A DNA stretch of 64,000 nt from Candidatus Latescibacterota bacterium (GTDB lineage: Bacteria; Krumholzibacteriota; Krumholzibacteriia; JACNKJ01). The stretch is taken from assembly GCA_020633725.1 (NCBI GenBank), contig JACKDC010000007.1:1-64000 (forward strand). Reading direction: 5' to 3'. The translations under genes were made by a program, and so were the position numbers. Each line of letters starts with the position of its first letter. Position 1 is the stretch's first letter. Positions 1 through 7,112 of this stretch are shown here, one piece after another. The notes below the pieces were generated by a model that was not told where the DNA came from, ran no database searches, and worked only from the letters and a program-made list of their open reading frames with translations.

Positions 1-1
1 T

Positions 2-67
2 CCCAGCGTCTACGAGGTGATGGTCCACACCGAGCCGCACCTGCCCGGCGGGCCGCCACACTCCTGA
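2..67 (+). CDS. C-terminal fragment of a gene entering from the left edge
   Basis: Only the last 21 codons and the TGA stop (65-67) of a rightward gene are present. The tail contains V-M-V-H-T-E-P-H, which resembles the H-x-E-P ending typical of cation diffusion facilitator transporters. The fragment is too short to name. It is read as coding because the next gene has its own promoter and ribosome site after the stop. Confidence 0.4.
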   Translation, partial: PSVYEVMVHTEPHLPGGPPHS

Positions 68-88
68 TTTCCGTGCCCCGGGGGCGTC

Positions 89-97
89 TGGTATAAT
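89..97 (+). promoter_or_regulatory. extended -10 promoter (TGG TATAAT)
   Basis: A perfect TATAAT at 92-97 is preceded by TG at -14, the extended -10 form. The -35 position (69-74, TTCCGT) is poor. It lies 36 bases before the carboxypeptidase start codon, a normal leader length. Confidence 0.5.
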
Positions 98-132
98 GAA
101 CGCCCGCAGCTTCTACCCGAGAGGAGATCCCC

Positions 133-2532
133 GTGCACCTCAGCGCTAGCGCCCTCAGGCGGCTCGTGGCCGCACTGTTCGTCCTGTCCCTCTGCGCGGG
201 TCTGGCCCAGGCCCAGGTCTATGAGCACCACGCGCAGGTCCGCTTCTGGCTCGACACCGCCATGGACCGCGAGGCACTGGCGGCCGACGCGGGCCGTCTC
301 GACATCGCCACCCGTGGCGACGGCTACGTGGACATCATCGTGCCGCTGAGCGAGCTGCCGAACATGCTCTCGCGCGGCAGCCGCGTGGAGGTGATCCACG
401 ACGACCTGGAGACCTTCTACGCCTCGCGCCTCGGCGACCGCGACACGCAGGGCGACTTCGGCGCCTACCACACCTTCTCCGAGTCCGTGGCCTGGATGGA
501 TTCGCTGCGGGACAGCTATCCGAACGTCATCAGCGCGCGCTGGTCGCTGGGCCAGGGCTGGGACGGCAACGACCTCTGGTGCTTCCGCGTCTCGGACAAC
601 CCCGACACCGACGAGGCCGGCGAGCCCGAGATCCTCTTCGACGGCATGCACCACGCCCGCGAGATCATGGCCGCCGAGATGCCCATGATGCTGGCCGAGT
701 ACCTCTGCCAGCAGTACTACGCGGGCGACCCGGACATCGTGAACCTCGTCAATGGGAACGAGATCTACTTCGTCCCCATCGTGAACCCGGACGGCTTCCT
801 GTACAACGAGCTGACCAATCCCAACGGCGGCGGCATGTGGCGCAAGAATCGCCGCAACAACGGCGACGGCACCTACGGCGTGGACAACAACCGCAACTAC
901 ACCTACGAGTGGGGCTGCAGCTGGGGCAGCAGCGGCTACACCGGCGACGAGACCTACCGTGGCCCGTCCGCCGGCAGCGAGCCGGAGACCCAGGCCATCA
1001 TGGCGTTCATCAACGCCCACGATTTCGTGGTGCGGCAGAGCTTCCACACCTATGGCGAGCTCACGCTCTACCCCTGGGGCTACACCACCGACGACACGGT
1101 CGACGGGGACATCTTCCGCGAGATCGCCGCGGCCATGGTGCAGTTCAACGGCTACACGCCCGGCCAGCCGGGCGAGGTGCTCTACGACGTCTGCGGCGGC
1201 AACTTCGACTGGGACTACGGCGCCCAGACCGAGCACACGAAGATCTTCGGCGTCTCCACCGAGATCGGCAACGACGGCTTCTGGCCGGCCAGCAGCCGCC
1301 GCCAGCAGCTCTTCGACGAGAACCTCTGGCCCTCGCTCTACCTCATCGACATCGCCGGCACGCTGCGCAGCGTGAGCTGGCAGCACGCGCCGCTGCCCTT
1401 CACGCCCAGCGGCGGCGGCAGCTACACGGCCGTCGGCGTGCCCCAGGGCTACGAGGGCGCGGACATCGCGGCGGGCAGCGTCGCGCTGTTCTACCGCGTG
1501 AACGGCGGGGCCTTCGTGCAGGTGGCCATGTCGCCCACGGGCCAGCCGGGCGAGTTCGGCGGCAGCATCCCGGCGCAGAGCCAGGGCAGCGTGGTGGAGT
1601 ACTACCTGAGCGCCAGCGACGTGAGCGGCCACACCGGCACCAGCCCCCGCAACGCGCCGGACGCGCTGCACTACTTCGAGGTGAACACGGCCTTCGACCA
1701 CGCCATGGAGCTGGATCGCGGCTGGCTGGGCGGCGCCCCCGGCGACGACGCCAGCACCGGCATCTGGGTCCGCGTGGATCCGGTCGGCACCGCGGCGCAG
1801 CCCGAGGACGACCACACGCCCATGGGCACGATGTGCTGGGTCACGGGCCAGCACCTGGCCGGCCAGACCATCGGCTACAACGACGTGGACAGCGGCACGA
1901 CCACGCTGCTCTCGCCCACCTACGACTTCACCGGCGCCACCGCGGCCAGCCTGAGTTACTGGCGCTGGTACTCCAACGACCAGGGCAGCGCCCCGGGCGA
2001 GGACTACTGGGACGTCTACGCCAGCAACGACGGCGGCCAGACCTGGACCAGCCTCGAGCACACGCTGGTGAGCAGCAACGCCTGGGAGAGCCACAGCGTC
2101 GACCTGCTCTCGCTCTTCCCGACGCCGGGCCTGATCCAGGTGAAGTTCGTGGCCAGCGACCTGGGCAGCGGCTCGATCGTGGAGGGCGCCGTGGACGACT
2201 TCAGCATCGCGGGCGTCTTCGATACCACGGACGCGGGGGACGGACCGTCGGCCTTCACCCTGAGCCTGGACCGCGCCTACCCGAACCCCTTCAACCCGAA
2301 GACGACCATCGCCTTCGTGGTGCCCGAGGCGGGTTTCGTCACCCTGGGGATCTACGACGCCCAGGGCCGCATGGTCCGCTCGCTGCTGGCCGAGCCGCTG
2401 CCTGCCGGCCCGCAGGCCGTGAGCTGGAACGGCCGTGACGCCATGGGGCGTCCGGCGGCCAGCGGCATCTACTTCGTGCGACTGGCCCAGAGCGGCGTCG
2501 AGCGCAGCCAGAAGCTGGTGCTCGCGAAGTAA
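133..2532 (+). CDS. secreted M14 zinc carboxypeptidase with C-terminal sorting domain
   Basis: Predicted exported metallocarboxypeptidase of 799 aa that would trim C-terminal residues from peptides outside the cytoplasm. A signal peptide occupies residues 1-28 (ending A-Q-A-Q). The M14 domain runs from about 110 to 410 with the zinc ligands H174 and E177 in H-A-R-E, H305 in F-H-T-Y, and the catalytic glutamate E377 in S-T-E-I-G. The substrate-binding R-K-N-R-R and N-N-R-N-Y motifs are present. The middle (about 420-720) looks like beta-sandwich or MAM-type modules. The last 80 residues are a FlgD/Por-type sorting domain beginning Y-P-N-P-F-N-P. The start is GTG with GAGGAG six bases upstream. 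The gene is monocistronic, between its own promoter and a terminator. The family call is firm; the substrate is unknown. Confidence 0.93.
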   Translation: MHLSASALRRLVAALFVLSLCAGLAQAQVYEHHAQVRFWLDTAMDREALAADAGRLDIATRGDGYVDIIVPLSELPNMLSRGSRVEVIHDDLETFYASRLGDRDTQGDFGAYHTFSESVAWMDSLRDSYPNVISARWSLGQGWDGNDLWCFRVSDNPDTDEAGEPEILFDGMHHAREIMAAEMPMMLAEYLCQQYYAGDPDIVNLVNGNEIYFVPIVNPDGFLYNELTNPNGGGMWRKNRRNNGDGTYGVDNNRNYTYEWGCSWGSSGYTGDETYRGPSAGSEPETQAIMAFINAHDFVVRQSFHTYGELTLYPWGYTTDDTVDGDIFREIAAAMVQFNGYTPGQPGEVLYDVCGGNFDWDYGAQTEHTKIFGVSTEIGNDGFWPASSRRQQLFDENLWPSLYLIDIAGTLRSVSWQHAPLPFTPSGGGSYTAVGVPQGYEGADIAAGSVALFYRVNGGAFVQVAMSPTGQPGEFGGSIPAQSQGSVVEYYLSASDVSGHTGTSPRNAPDALHYFEVNTAFDHAMELDRGWLGGAPGDDASTGIWVRVDPVGTAAQPEDDHTPMGTMCWVTGQHLAGQTIGYNDVDSGTTTLLSPTYDFTGATAASLSYWRWYSNDQGSAPGEDYWDVYASNDGGQTWTSLEHTLVSSNAWESHSVDLLSLFPTPGLIQVKFVASDLGSGSIVEGAVDDFSIAGVFDTTDAGDGPSAFTLSLDRAYPNPFNPKTTIAFVVPEAGFVTLGIYDAQGRMVRSLLAEPLPAGPQAVSWNGRDAMGRPAASGIYFVRLAQSGVERSQKLVLAK

Positions 2533-2554
2533 GGCGCCGCGCGCTCTCCTGGAA

Positions 2555-2592
2555 CCCGGCGGCGCCCGCGTGGCGTCGCCGGGATTCTTTTT
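2555..2592 (+). terminator. rho-independent terminator after the carboxypeptidase gene
   Basis: A 7-bp stem CCCGGCG (2555-2561) / CGCCGGG (2577-2583) is followed by ATTC and a five-T run at 2588-2592. It sits 22 bases after the carboxypeptidase stop. Confidence 0.7.
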
Positions 2593-2602
2593 GTGGACCC
2601 CT

Positions 2603-2631
2603 TTGCCAAGTTGTGGAATCGTCTCCATACT
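2603..2631 (+). promoter_or_regulatory. sigma-70-like promoter TTGCCA-17-CATACT
   Basis: The -35 TTGCCA (2603-2608) and -10 CATACT (2626-2631) are separated by exactly 17 bases. They lie just after the terminator and 46 bases before the small gene at 2678. Confidence 0.45.
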
Positions 2632-2677
2632 GCGAGTGGGTACCGCCTGCGGCCGGAGCGCCGCAAAGGAGGTCCGA

Positions 2678-2905
2678 ATGAGTGCCGGAGTGGACAGGGC
2701 GCAGCAAGAGCAGATGGTCGTGCTCGCCGCCGACGGCGACGACCGCGAGCGCCGCGAGATGGCGGCGGTTCTGCGCAGCCTCGCCCAGGCCATGGACAAC
2801 CAGGACGTGGTGGGCAATCCGCTGCTGGTTCTCGAGCAGCGCTGCTACGAGCGCCTCGTGGGACTCCATCGCCGTGCGGCCAAGGCCGCCAGTCCTCAGG
2901 GCTGA
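2678..2905 (+). CDS. small hypothetical protein (75 aa)
   Basis: Short gene of 75 codons that I do not recognise. It has one of the best ribosome sites in the window, AAAGGAGGT ending four bases before the ATG, plus its own promoter upstream and a palindromic hairpin downstream. The product is helical, charged and soluble. It has no signal peptide, membrane segment or metal motif; heptad-like leucines in the central part (V-L-R-S-L-A-Q-A-M) suggest a helical dimer. Reality as a gene is supported by the signals rather than by homology. Confidence 0.6.
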   Translation: MSAGVDRAQQEQMVVLAADGDDRERREMAAVLRSLAQAMDNQDVVGNPLLVLEQRCYERLVGLHRRAAKAASPQG

Positions 2906-2925
2906 ATCGCGCTCATCCCACCGAA

Positions 2926-2949
2926 CCCTCACGCGAGCTCGCGTGAGGG
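2926..2949 (+). terminator. perfect 24-bp palindrome, probable terminator hairpin
   Basis: CCCTCACGCG-AGCT-CGCGTGAGGG is fully self-complementary and begins 20 bases after the stop of the 75-aa gene. Only a weak pyrimidine tail (GCTTCT) follows, so it may work as a rho-assisted terminator or mRNA end stabiliser. Confidence 0.45.
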
Positions 2950-2974
2950 GCTTCTCCGCATCTTCGAATTCGTG

Positions 2975-3003
2975 TTGGCGACGTTCCCGCACAGGGCTAG
3001 ACT
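2975..3003 (+). promoter_or_regulatory. sigma-70-like promoter TTGGCG-17-TAGACT
   Basis: The -35 TTGGCG (2975-2980) and -10 TAGACT (2998-3003) have a 17-base spacer and lie 36 bases before the ATG at 3039. The TAGACT hexamer recurs upstream of several other genes here. Confidence 0.5.
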
Positions 3004-3038
3004 CCGCGCACCCTCACCTCAGCCCCTCAAGGAGAATC

Positions 3039-3620
3039 ATGTCCGGACGACACAACCGTTGGCTCCTCGCCGCCGCGGTGGCGCTGCTGCTCGTGCCCAC
3101 CCTGGCCTGCGCGCAGGACAGGATCCTCGAGATCGATCTGGCGCCGGGCGAACCCGAGCCCATTCCCCCGAACTGCACCGGCTGGCACGAGCTGTGGCCG
3201 AGCTTCTGCACGGCCGCGCACCAGGACAGCCTGGACGACAATGGCGACGGCATGCTCAGCGTCGACGACGTCATCATCCTCGACCTCATGCCCTATCACG
3301 TGGACTGGGTGGGCCCCACCTACACCCTGGACTGCGACATCCAGGTGCAGCCCACGGACTACCAGGACGGCGACCCGGCCGGTCAGACCTGGATCGAGAT
3401 GGCGCCCAACTACGGCGAGCTCTGGCAGATCGACGAGTGGGCGGACAATGGCAACGGCGCCGTCGACATCTGCGACAACCTCGTCATGACGGGCGGTGTC
3501 GCCGGCGAGACCCTGATCTGCCACATCGACGACATCAGCACCTCGATCCACGTCACCATGGTCACCACGCCGGTGGAGCGCAGCTCCTGGAGCAGGTTCA
3601 AGAGCCTGTTCGGGATGTAG
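3039..3620 (+). CDS. secreted dockerin-like/EF-hand protein, function unknown
   Basis: Predicted exported 193-aa protein with a signal peptide at residues 1-27 (A-L-L-L-V-P-T-L-A-C-A). Two acidic loops, D-N-G-D-G-M-L-S-V-D-D (about residues 68-78) and D-N-G-N-G-A-V-D-I-C-D-N (about 138-149), resemble the paired calcium loops of type I dockerins. They are spaced much farther apart than in a true dockerin. Four conserved-looking cysteines could form disulfides. There is no catalytic domain and no C-terminal sorting domain. The start has AAGGAG six bases upstream. Its 3' end overlaps the convergent rhodanese gene by 23 bases. Confidence 0.75.
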   Translation: MSGRHNRWLLAAAVALLLVPTLACAQDRILEIDLAPGEPEPIPPNCTGWHELWPSFCTAAHQDSLDDNGDGMLSVDDVIILDLMPYHVDWVGPTYTLDCDIQVQPTDYQDGDPAGQTWIEMAPNYGELWQIDEWADNGNGAVDICDNLVMTGGVAGETLICHIDDISTSIHVTMVTTPVERSSWSRFKSLFGM

Positions 3621-4926
3621 CCCGCGCCGCCCCTCCGTAGAGGGGCAGCCCGGCGCCCTTCCACGCGGCGGTCCCGCCCTGGAAGACGAGCACGCGCCGC
3701 CAGCCGAGCGTCGCCGCCTTCGTGGCGGCGACGCGACTGCGCACGCAGTCGGGCCCGTAGCAGTAGACCACCAGCGAGTCGCGCGCGGACTCGAGCTCCG
3801 GCCAGTCCCGTGCGAGGCGTACGGCGAGGGAGTCGTCCACCAGTTCCGCCGGCAGCAGGACGGCGCCCGGCAGATGGGCGCGCCGGAAGTCGCGCAGGCC
3901 GCGCAGATCGAACAGGGGCAGCCGCGGCGACGGGCGATCCGCGAGCGACGGGTTGTCCCCGGCGATTGCCGCGCGCAGCGCGGCGGCGTCCAGCACCCGG
4001 GTCGTGGGCAGCGCCGGATCGGCCGCCCACGCCGCCCAGCCGCCGAGCTGCACCGCCGCCGGGACGTCCATCAGCCGAAAGTACAGGTAGGCGAGGAAGG
4101 GCCGATCGTCCGCGGCGTTCTCCCCCGACAGCACGAAGGTGGCCGCGAGATCCACCGTGTCCCGCGGCCGCGGGCCGAAGCGGGCGAAGGCCGCGCGGGC
4201 CTCGGGCGGCTGGGGCCAGCTCGCGTCTGCCGGCAGCTGCGCGAGGATGTCGTAGGGCAGCGCGTGGGGGATGTGCCCCGCCGGCCCCGCCCAGCGGGCC
4301 TCGCCGCGCAGGTCGAGGATCTCGCAGGTCGTGACCTCGCCCAGGTGCGCGAGGATCCAGCCGGGCGTGGCGAGCAGCTCGGGTCGCGCCGCCCCCGGGG
4401 GCGGGGGCTCCGCAGGCGCGGGCGGTTTCGGGACGGCCTCCGTCAACTCGCCGCCTCGCTGTGCCCAGGCGGTGACGCCGCCGTCGAGGATGCGCGGCAG
4501 GGGATAGCCCGCCCAGTCCAGCGCCCAGGCCAGGCGGGCCAGATCGGCACGGCCCGGCGCGTCGGTGTAGAGCAGCAGGGGGGCGTTCGGGGCCACGCCC
4601 TCGGCGGCGAGCCAGCGCGCGAAGGCGGCCGGATCCGCTGCGCCGAGGGCAGCGGCCAGCGGGGCCGCGAAGTCGAGGCGGCGGGCGTCGGGCAGGTGGC
4701 CCCGGGCGTAGCGGTCGGCGGCGCGGAGATCGAGGATCGCCGGGCGGCGCACCCGCGGCAGGTGGTGGAGCTCCCGGGCCGACAGGAGCGCGTCGGGATA
4801 GTGGGGCTCCGGCCGCGCGGGCCGGCCCAGCCAGGGGTAGGGATTGTCCGGACTGCGCTGCGCCGAGGCAGGCGCGGCGCCCAGGAGCGCGAGGACGAGG
4901 GCGAAGAGCGCGGAGGGGCGGCGCAT
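3598..4926 (-). CDS. exported triple-rhodanese-domain protein
   Basis: 442 aa with a signal peptide at 1-22 (A-P-A-S-A-Q). Three rhodanese-type domains follow: about 45-150, about 185-310 and about 325-435. Only the third carries the persulfide cysteine, in V-V-Y-C-Y-G-P-D-C (about C389, with a second cysteine at about 394). The equivalent loops of domains 1 and 2 read L-Y-T-D-A-P-G-R and V-L-S-G-E-N-A and lack cysteine, so those domains are probably structural or regulatory. A role in periplasmic sulfur transfer is inferred from the family. There is no ribosome site; a promoter ends six bases before the ATG, suggesting a leaderless transcript. Confidence 0.8.
   Translation of the reverse strand: MRRPSALFALVLALLGAAPASAQRSPDNPYPWLGRPARPEPHYPDALLSARELHHLPRVRRPAILDLRAADRYARGHLPDARRLDFAAPLAAALGAADPAAFARWLAAEGVAPNAPLLLYTDAPGRADLARLAWALDWAGYPLPRILDGGVTAWAQRGGELTEAVPKPPAPAEPPPPGAARPELLATPGWILAHLGEVTTCEILDLRGEARWAGPAGHIPHALPYDILAQLPADASWPQPPEARAAFARFGPRPRDTVDLAATFVLSGENAADDRPFLAYLYFRLMDVPAAVQLGGWAAWAADPALPTTRVLDAAALRAAIAGDNPSLADRPSPRLPLFDLRGLRDFRRAHLPGAVLLPAELVDDSLAVRLARDWPELESARDSLVVYCYGPDCVRSRVAATKAATLGWRRVLVFQGGTAAWKGAGLPLYGGAARATSRTGS
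4390..4403. repeat. copy of the 14-bp palindrome CGCCCCCGGGGGCG
   Basis: Exact copy of a palindrome found five times in the window. This one lies inside the rhodanese gene, in the proline-rich linker between domains 1 and 2. Confidence 0.5.
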
Positions 4927-4932
4927 GCCGCG

Positions 4933-4961
4933 AGCCTAGCGCCGGGCGACGCCCGCCGCAA
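4933..4961 (-). promoter_or_regulatory. promoter TTGCGG-17-TAGGCT for the rhodanese gene, probably leaderless
   Basis: On the minus strand, TTGCGG (4961-4956) and TAGGCT (4938-4933) have a 17-base spacer. The -10 ends only six bases before the ATG, so transcription would begin at or next to the start codon. Confidence 0.4.
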
Positions 4962-4974
4962 GCGCCGCCCATTC

Positions 4975-5003
4975 TTGGCAACCTCGGCCGAAACTGCTAA
5001 AAT
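4975..5003 (+). promoter_or_regulatory. sigma-70-like promoter TTGGCA-17-TAAAAT
   Basis: A near-consensus -35 (TTGGCA, 4975-4980) and -10 (TAAAAT, 4998-5003) with the ideal 17-base spacer lie 42 bases before the ATG of the propeller-like gene. Confidence 0.6.
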
Positions 5004-5045
5004 CGGACCTGGCCGACCGATGTGGGCGGTCCGGAAGGAGCGAGA

Positions 5046-6692
5046 ATGAAGTCACTGCGCCTGGCGCTCGTCCTCCTGCTCGCGCCCGCCCTGGCGGCGG
5101 CCGCGCCCAGCTTCGGCTGGATGCAGACCTACGAGGGCGGCGGCAACTACCTCGACGAGGCCACGCTGGCCCTCACCGACCCCGAGGGCAACCTCGTGCT
5201 GGGCGGCGTGAGCCACGACGGCATCTACGGGCTGGACGTCCTCGTCTGCAAGCTGTCCCGCGAGACGGGCGCCGTGCTGTGGGAGACGCGGCAGGAGGCC
5301 TTCGACACCAACGACATGGCCGTGAGCGACATGTGCTGGGACGGGCAGGCGGATCTGCTCGTGGCCGGCTACGTCGTCGGCTGCGTTGGGTGAGGCCACG
5401 GCGACGACATCGTCGTCCTGAAGCTGGACGGCGAGACCGGAGAGGTTCTCTGGTTGCAGCACTACGCTCCCGCAGGTGATCAGCACGAGACGGCCTACGC
5501 CATCGCCGCCGGCGCGAACGGCGACGCCTACGTGGTGGGTCGCGCCTACACCGAAGGCGCCATGGACGACATGATCGCCCTGCGCCTGGCCGCCGCCGAC
5601 GGCTCGATCGTGTGGAACACGCGCGTCGACGGCCCCGAGCACGGCAATGACCGCGCCTATGACGTCGTCCTCGACGCGGCCGGCGATCTCATCTTCACGG
5701 GCATCAGCGTGAACGCGGACGTCACCGCCGACTACCTGACGGTCAAGCTGGCCGCCGCCGACGGCCGCGTGCTCTGGACGCGCCGTGACCCCGACGCCCT
5801 GGACAACGACAACCGCGCCGGCTGGATCGGCCTCGCCCCGGGCGGGCTGGACGTCATCGTCGCCAACCGCACGTGGCTCAGCGGCCACTCCTTCGACGTG
5901 GTGCTCTTCCGCTACGCCGGCGCGAACGGCGCCCGGCAGTGGAGCGCCAGCTACGACCGCGCCGGCGGCGCCGACGACCTGCGCGACCTGCTCATCGACG
6001 CCGACGGCTTCCCCGTGGTCACGGGCGTGTCGTCCGGCGACATGATGACCCTCCGCTTCGACCCCAGCGACGGCGGGCTCGTCTGGGACGCCTTCAAGGA
6101 CGGTCCGATGGGCTGGTACGATCTCGCCGACTGCGCGATCGACGGCCCCGACGGCCTGCTCCTCGTGGGCGGCTACACCGACGGCGGCGACAGCACCTGG
6201 GACGCGACGATCGTCGCCTACGACCGCGCCACCGGCGACGAGGCCTGGACGCTGATCTTCGACGGCGCCGACAGCCTGACCGATGAGCTGCGTGGCCTCG
6301 CTCTCGGACCCGACGGCGAGCTCTACGCCGCGGGCTACAGCTACGCCTACGGCACCGACATGGACATGCTGGCGCTGCGCTACGACTTCACCCAGACGGC
6401 CGTGCCGGGCGCCTGGTCCGGCGCCGCACCCGTGTCGGCCTGGCCCAATCCCTTCAGCGAGCGGGTGCAGCTCCGCGCCGCGCTGCCCGCGGCCGGCGAC
6501 TACCGGGCGGCGATCTACGACCTGCAGGGCCGCGCGCTGCGCCACTTCGCGGGCCGCGCCGCCGCCGGCGAGCTCGGCCTCGCCTGGGACGGCCGCGACG
6601 ACGCCGGACGCCTCGCCCCCGCAGGCGTCTACCTGGTCCGCGTGACCAGCGAGACCGGCGCCTGGCAGGGCCGCGTGATGCGCCTGCGCTGA
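5046..6692 (+). pseudogene. secreted beta-propeller-like protein with C-terminal sorting domain, interrupted by in-frame TGA
   Basis: One continuous reading frame of 549 codons holds a single internal TGA at 5391-5393 (codon 116). The frame before it has a signal peptide (1-19) and blade-like repeats of the form G-x-L-x-V-x-G ... D-x-x-V-x-K-L ... T-G-x-V-L-W. The repeats continue at once after the TGA in the same frame (G-H-G-D-D-I-V-V-L-K-L), and the gene ends in an intact FlgD/Por-type sorting domain (W-P-N-P-F-S to the C terminus). The start has GGAAGGAG seven bases upstream. The preserved frame on both sides means a single base explains the break: a recent nonsense mutation, a consensus error, or recoding. 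A downstream start at about 5454 would lose the signal peptide. Confidence 0.75.
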
Positions 6693-6720
6693 CCGCACCG
6701 ATGACGCCTTCGACTCCGAG

Positions 6721-6748
6721 CCCGGGCCGCGCTGCGGACCGGGTTTTT
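6721..6748 (+). terminator. rho-independent terminator of the propeller-like gene
   Basis: The outer stem is CCCGG (6721-6725) / CCGGG (6739-6743), the inner stem CCGC/GCGG, and a five-T run occupies 6744-6748. It begins 28 bases after the stop codon. Confidence 0.7.
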
Positions 6749-6761
6749 CGTGCGCGGTACT

Positions 6762-6775
6762 CGCCCCCGGGGGCG
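6762..6775. repeat. copy of the 14-bp palindrome CGCCCCCGGGGGCG
   Basis: First of three intergenic copies within 270 bp. Confidence 0.55.
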
Positions 6776-6820
6776 GATGGGATGGGCGCCGTGCCGCCGC
6801 TGCCCAGTCCTCGAATCCGA

Positions 6821-6838
6821 CCCGCCCCCGGGGGCGGG
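6821..6838. repeat. extended 18-bp copy of the GC palindrome
   Basis: The 14-bp core (6823-6836) is extended by C-C on the left and G-G on the right, so symmetry covers 18 bases. Confidence 0.55.
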
Positions 6839-6857
6839 CTGGACGACGGGGTCCGAT

Positions 6858-6881
6858 ATCCCCTGCGCTTCCGCTGGGGAT
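6858..6881. repeat. hairpin-forming inverted repeat
   Basis: ATCCCC-T-GCG-CTTC-CGC-T-GGGGAT folds on either strand into a 9-bp stem with one internal mismatch and a four-base loop. There is no T run, so it is not an obvious terminator. It could be a structural element of a small RNA. Confidence 0.4.
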
Positions 6882-6921
6882 TCTCTCTCGGCCCACGACT
6901 CAAGAAAGAGCAGCCCGGCCC

Positions 6922-6950
6922 TTGCGAAGGGTACTAATGTATAGTATCAT
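6922..6950 (+). promoter_or_regulatory. possible rightward promoter TTGCGA-17-TATCAT
   Basis: TTGCGA (6922-6927) and TATCAT (6945-6950) with a 17-base spacer. Nothing recognisable is encoded downstream before the convergent gene end at 7113, so it could drive a short or antisense RNA. Confidence 0.3.
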
Positions 6951-6964
6951 GTCTTGGCTGTCAA
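6936..6964 (-). promoter_or_regulatory. possible leftward promoter with consensus -35 TTGACA
   Basis: On the minus strand a perfect TTGACA (6964-6959) is followed after 17 bases by TACATT, or after 15 bases by TATACA. It would transcribe leftward through the hairpin and palindromes toward 6750, where no gene is encoded on that strand. Confidence 0.35.
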
Positions 6965-7013
6965 GGCGAGGCCGAAGGGTATCGGGGGAATCCGCGATTG
7001 GAGCGGGGAGCGG

Positions 7014-7035
7014 CACCCGCCCCCGGGGGCGGGTG
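7014..7035. repeat. 22-bp extended copy of the GC palindrome
   Basis: The core at 7018-7031 is flanked by CACC on the left and GGTG on the right, making the whole 22 bases perfectly self-complementary. It is the longest member of the family and lies about 80 bases past the end of the PepSY gene. Confidence 0.55.
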
Positions 7036-7112
7036 CACCAGGTCTTGGCGCACCGAGGCCGGCTGCGCACGAGGGGAGATGTGGGCAACGGCTCGGCGGG
7101 CGAGAGCCGGTA

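Larger units (their letters stand above)
6693..7112. other. 420-bp gene-free region with palindromes, hairpin and two-way promoter-like island
   Basis: No convincing coding frame with a ribosome site. It separates two convergent transcription units. It holds a terminator (6721-6748), three copies of a GC-only palindrome, a hairpin at 6858-6881, and an AT-rich island (about 6930-6965) with sigma-70-like hexamers on both strands. A small RNA transcribed from this island in either direction is possible. Confidence 0.5.

Noticed and set aside
10..2817. A 935-codon minus-strand frame opposite the carboxypeptidase
   Set aside because: A compositional shadow of a gene with intact catalytic motifs; no start signals and low-complexity content.
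5400..5414. GACGAC-ATC-GTCGTC hairpin as a SECIS element after the TGA at 5391
   Set aside because: The loop lacks the GU features of bacterial SECIS elements and the sequence is what D-D-I-V-V codons produce in this genome; kept only as a test to run.
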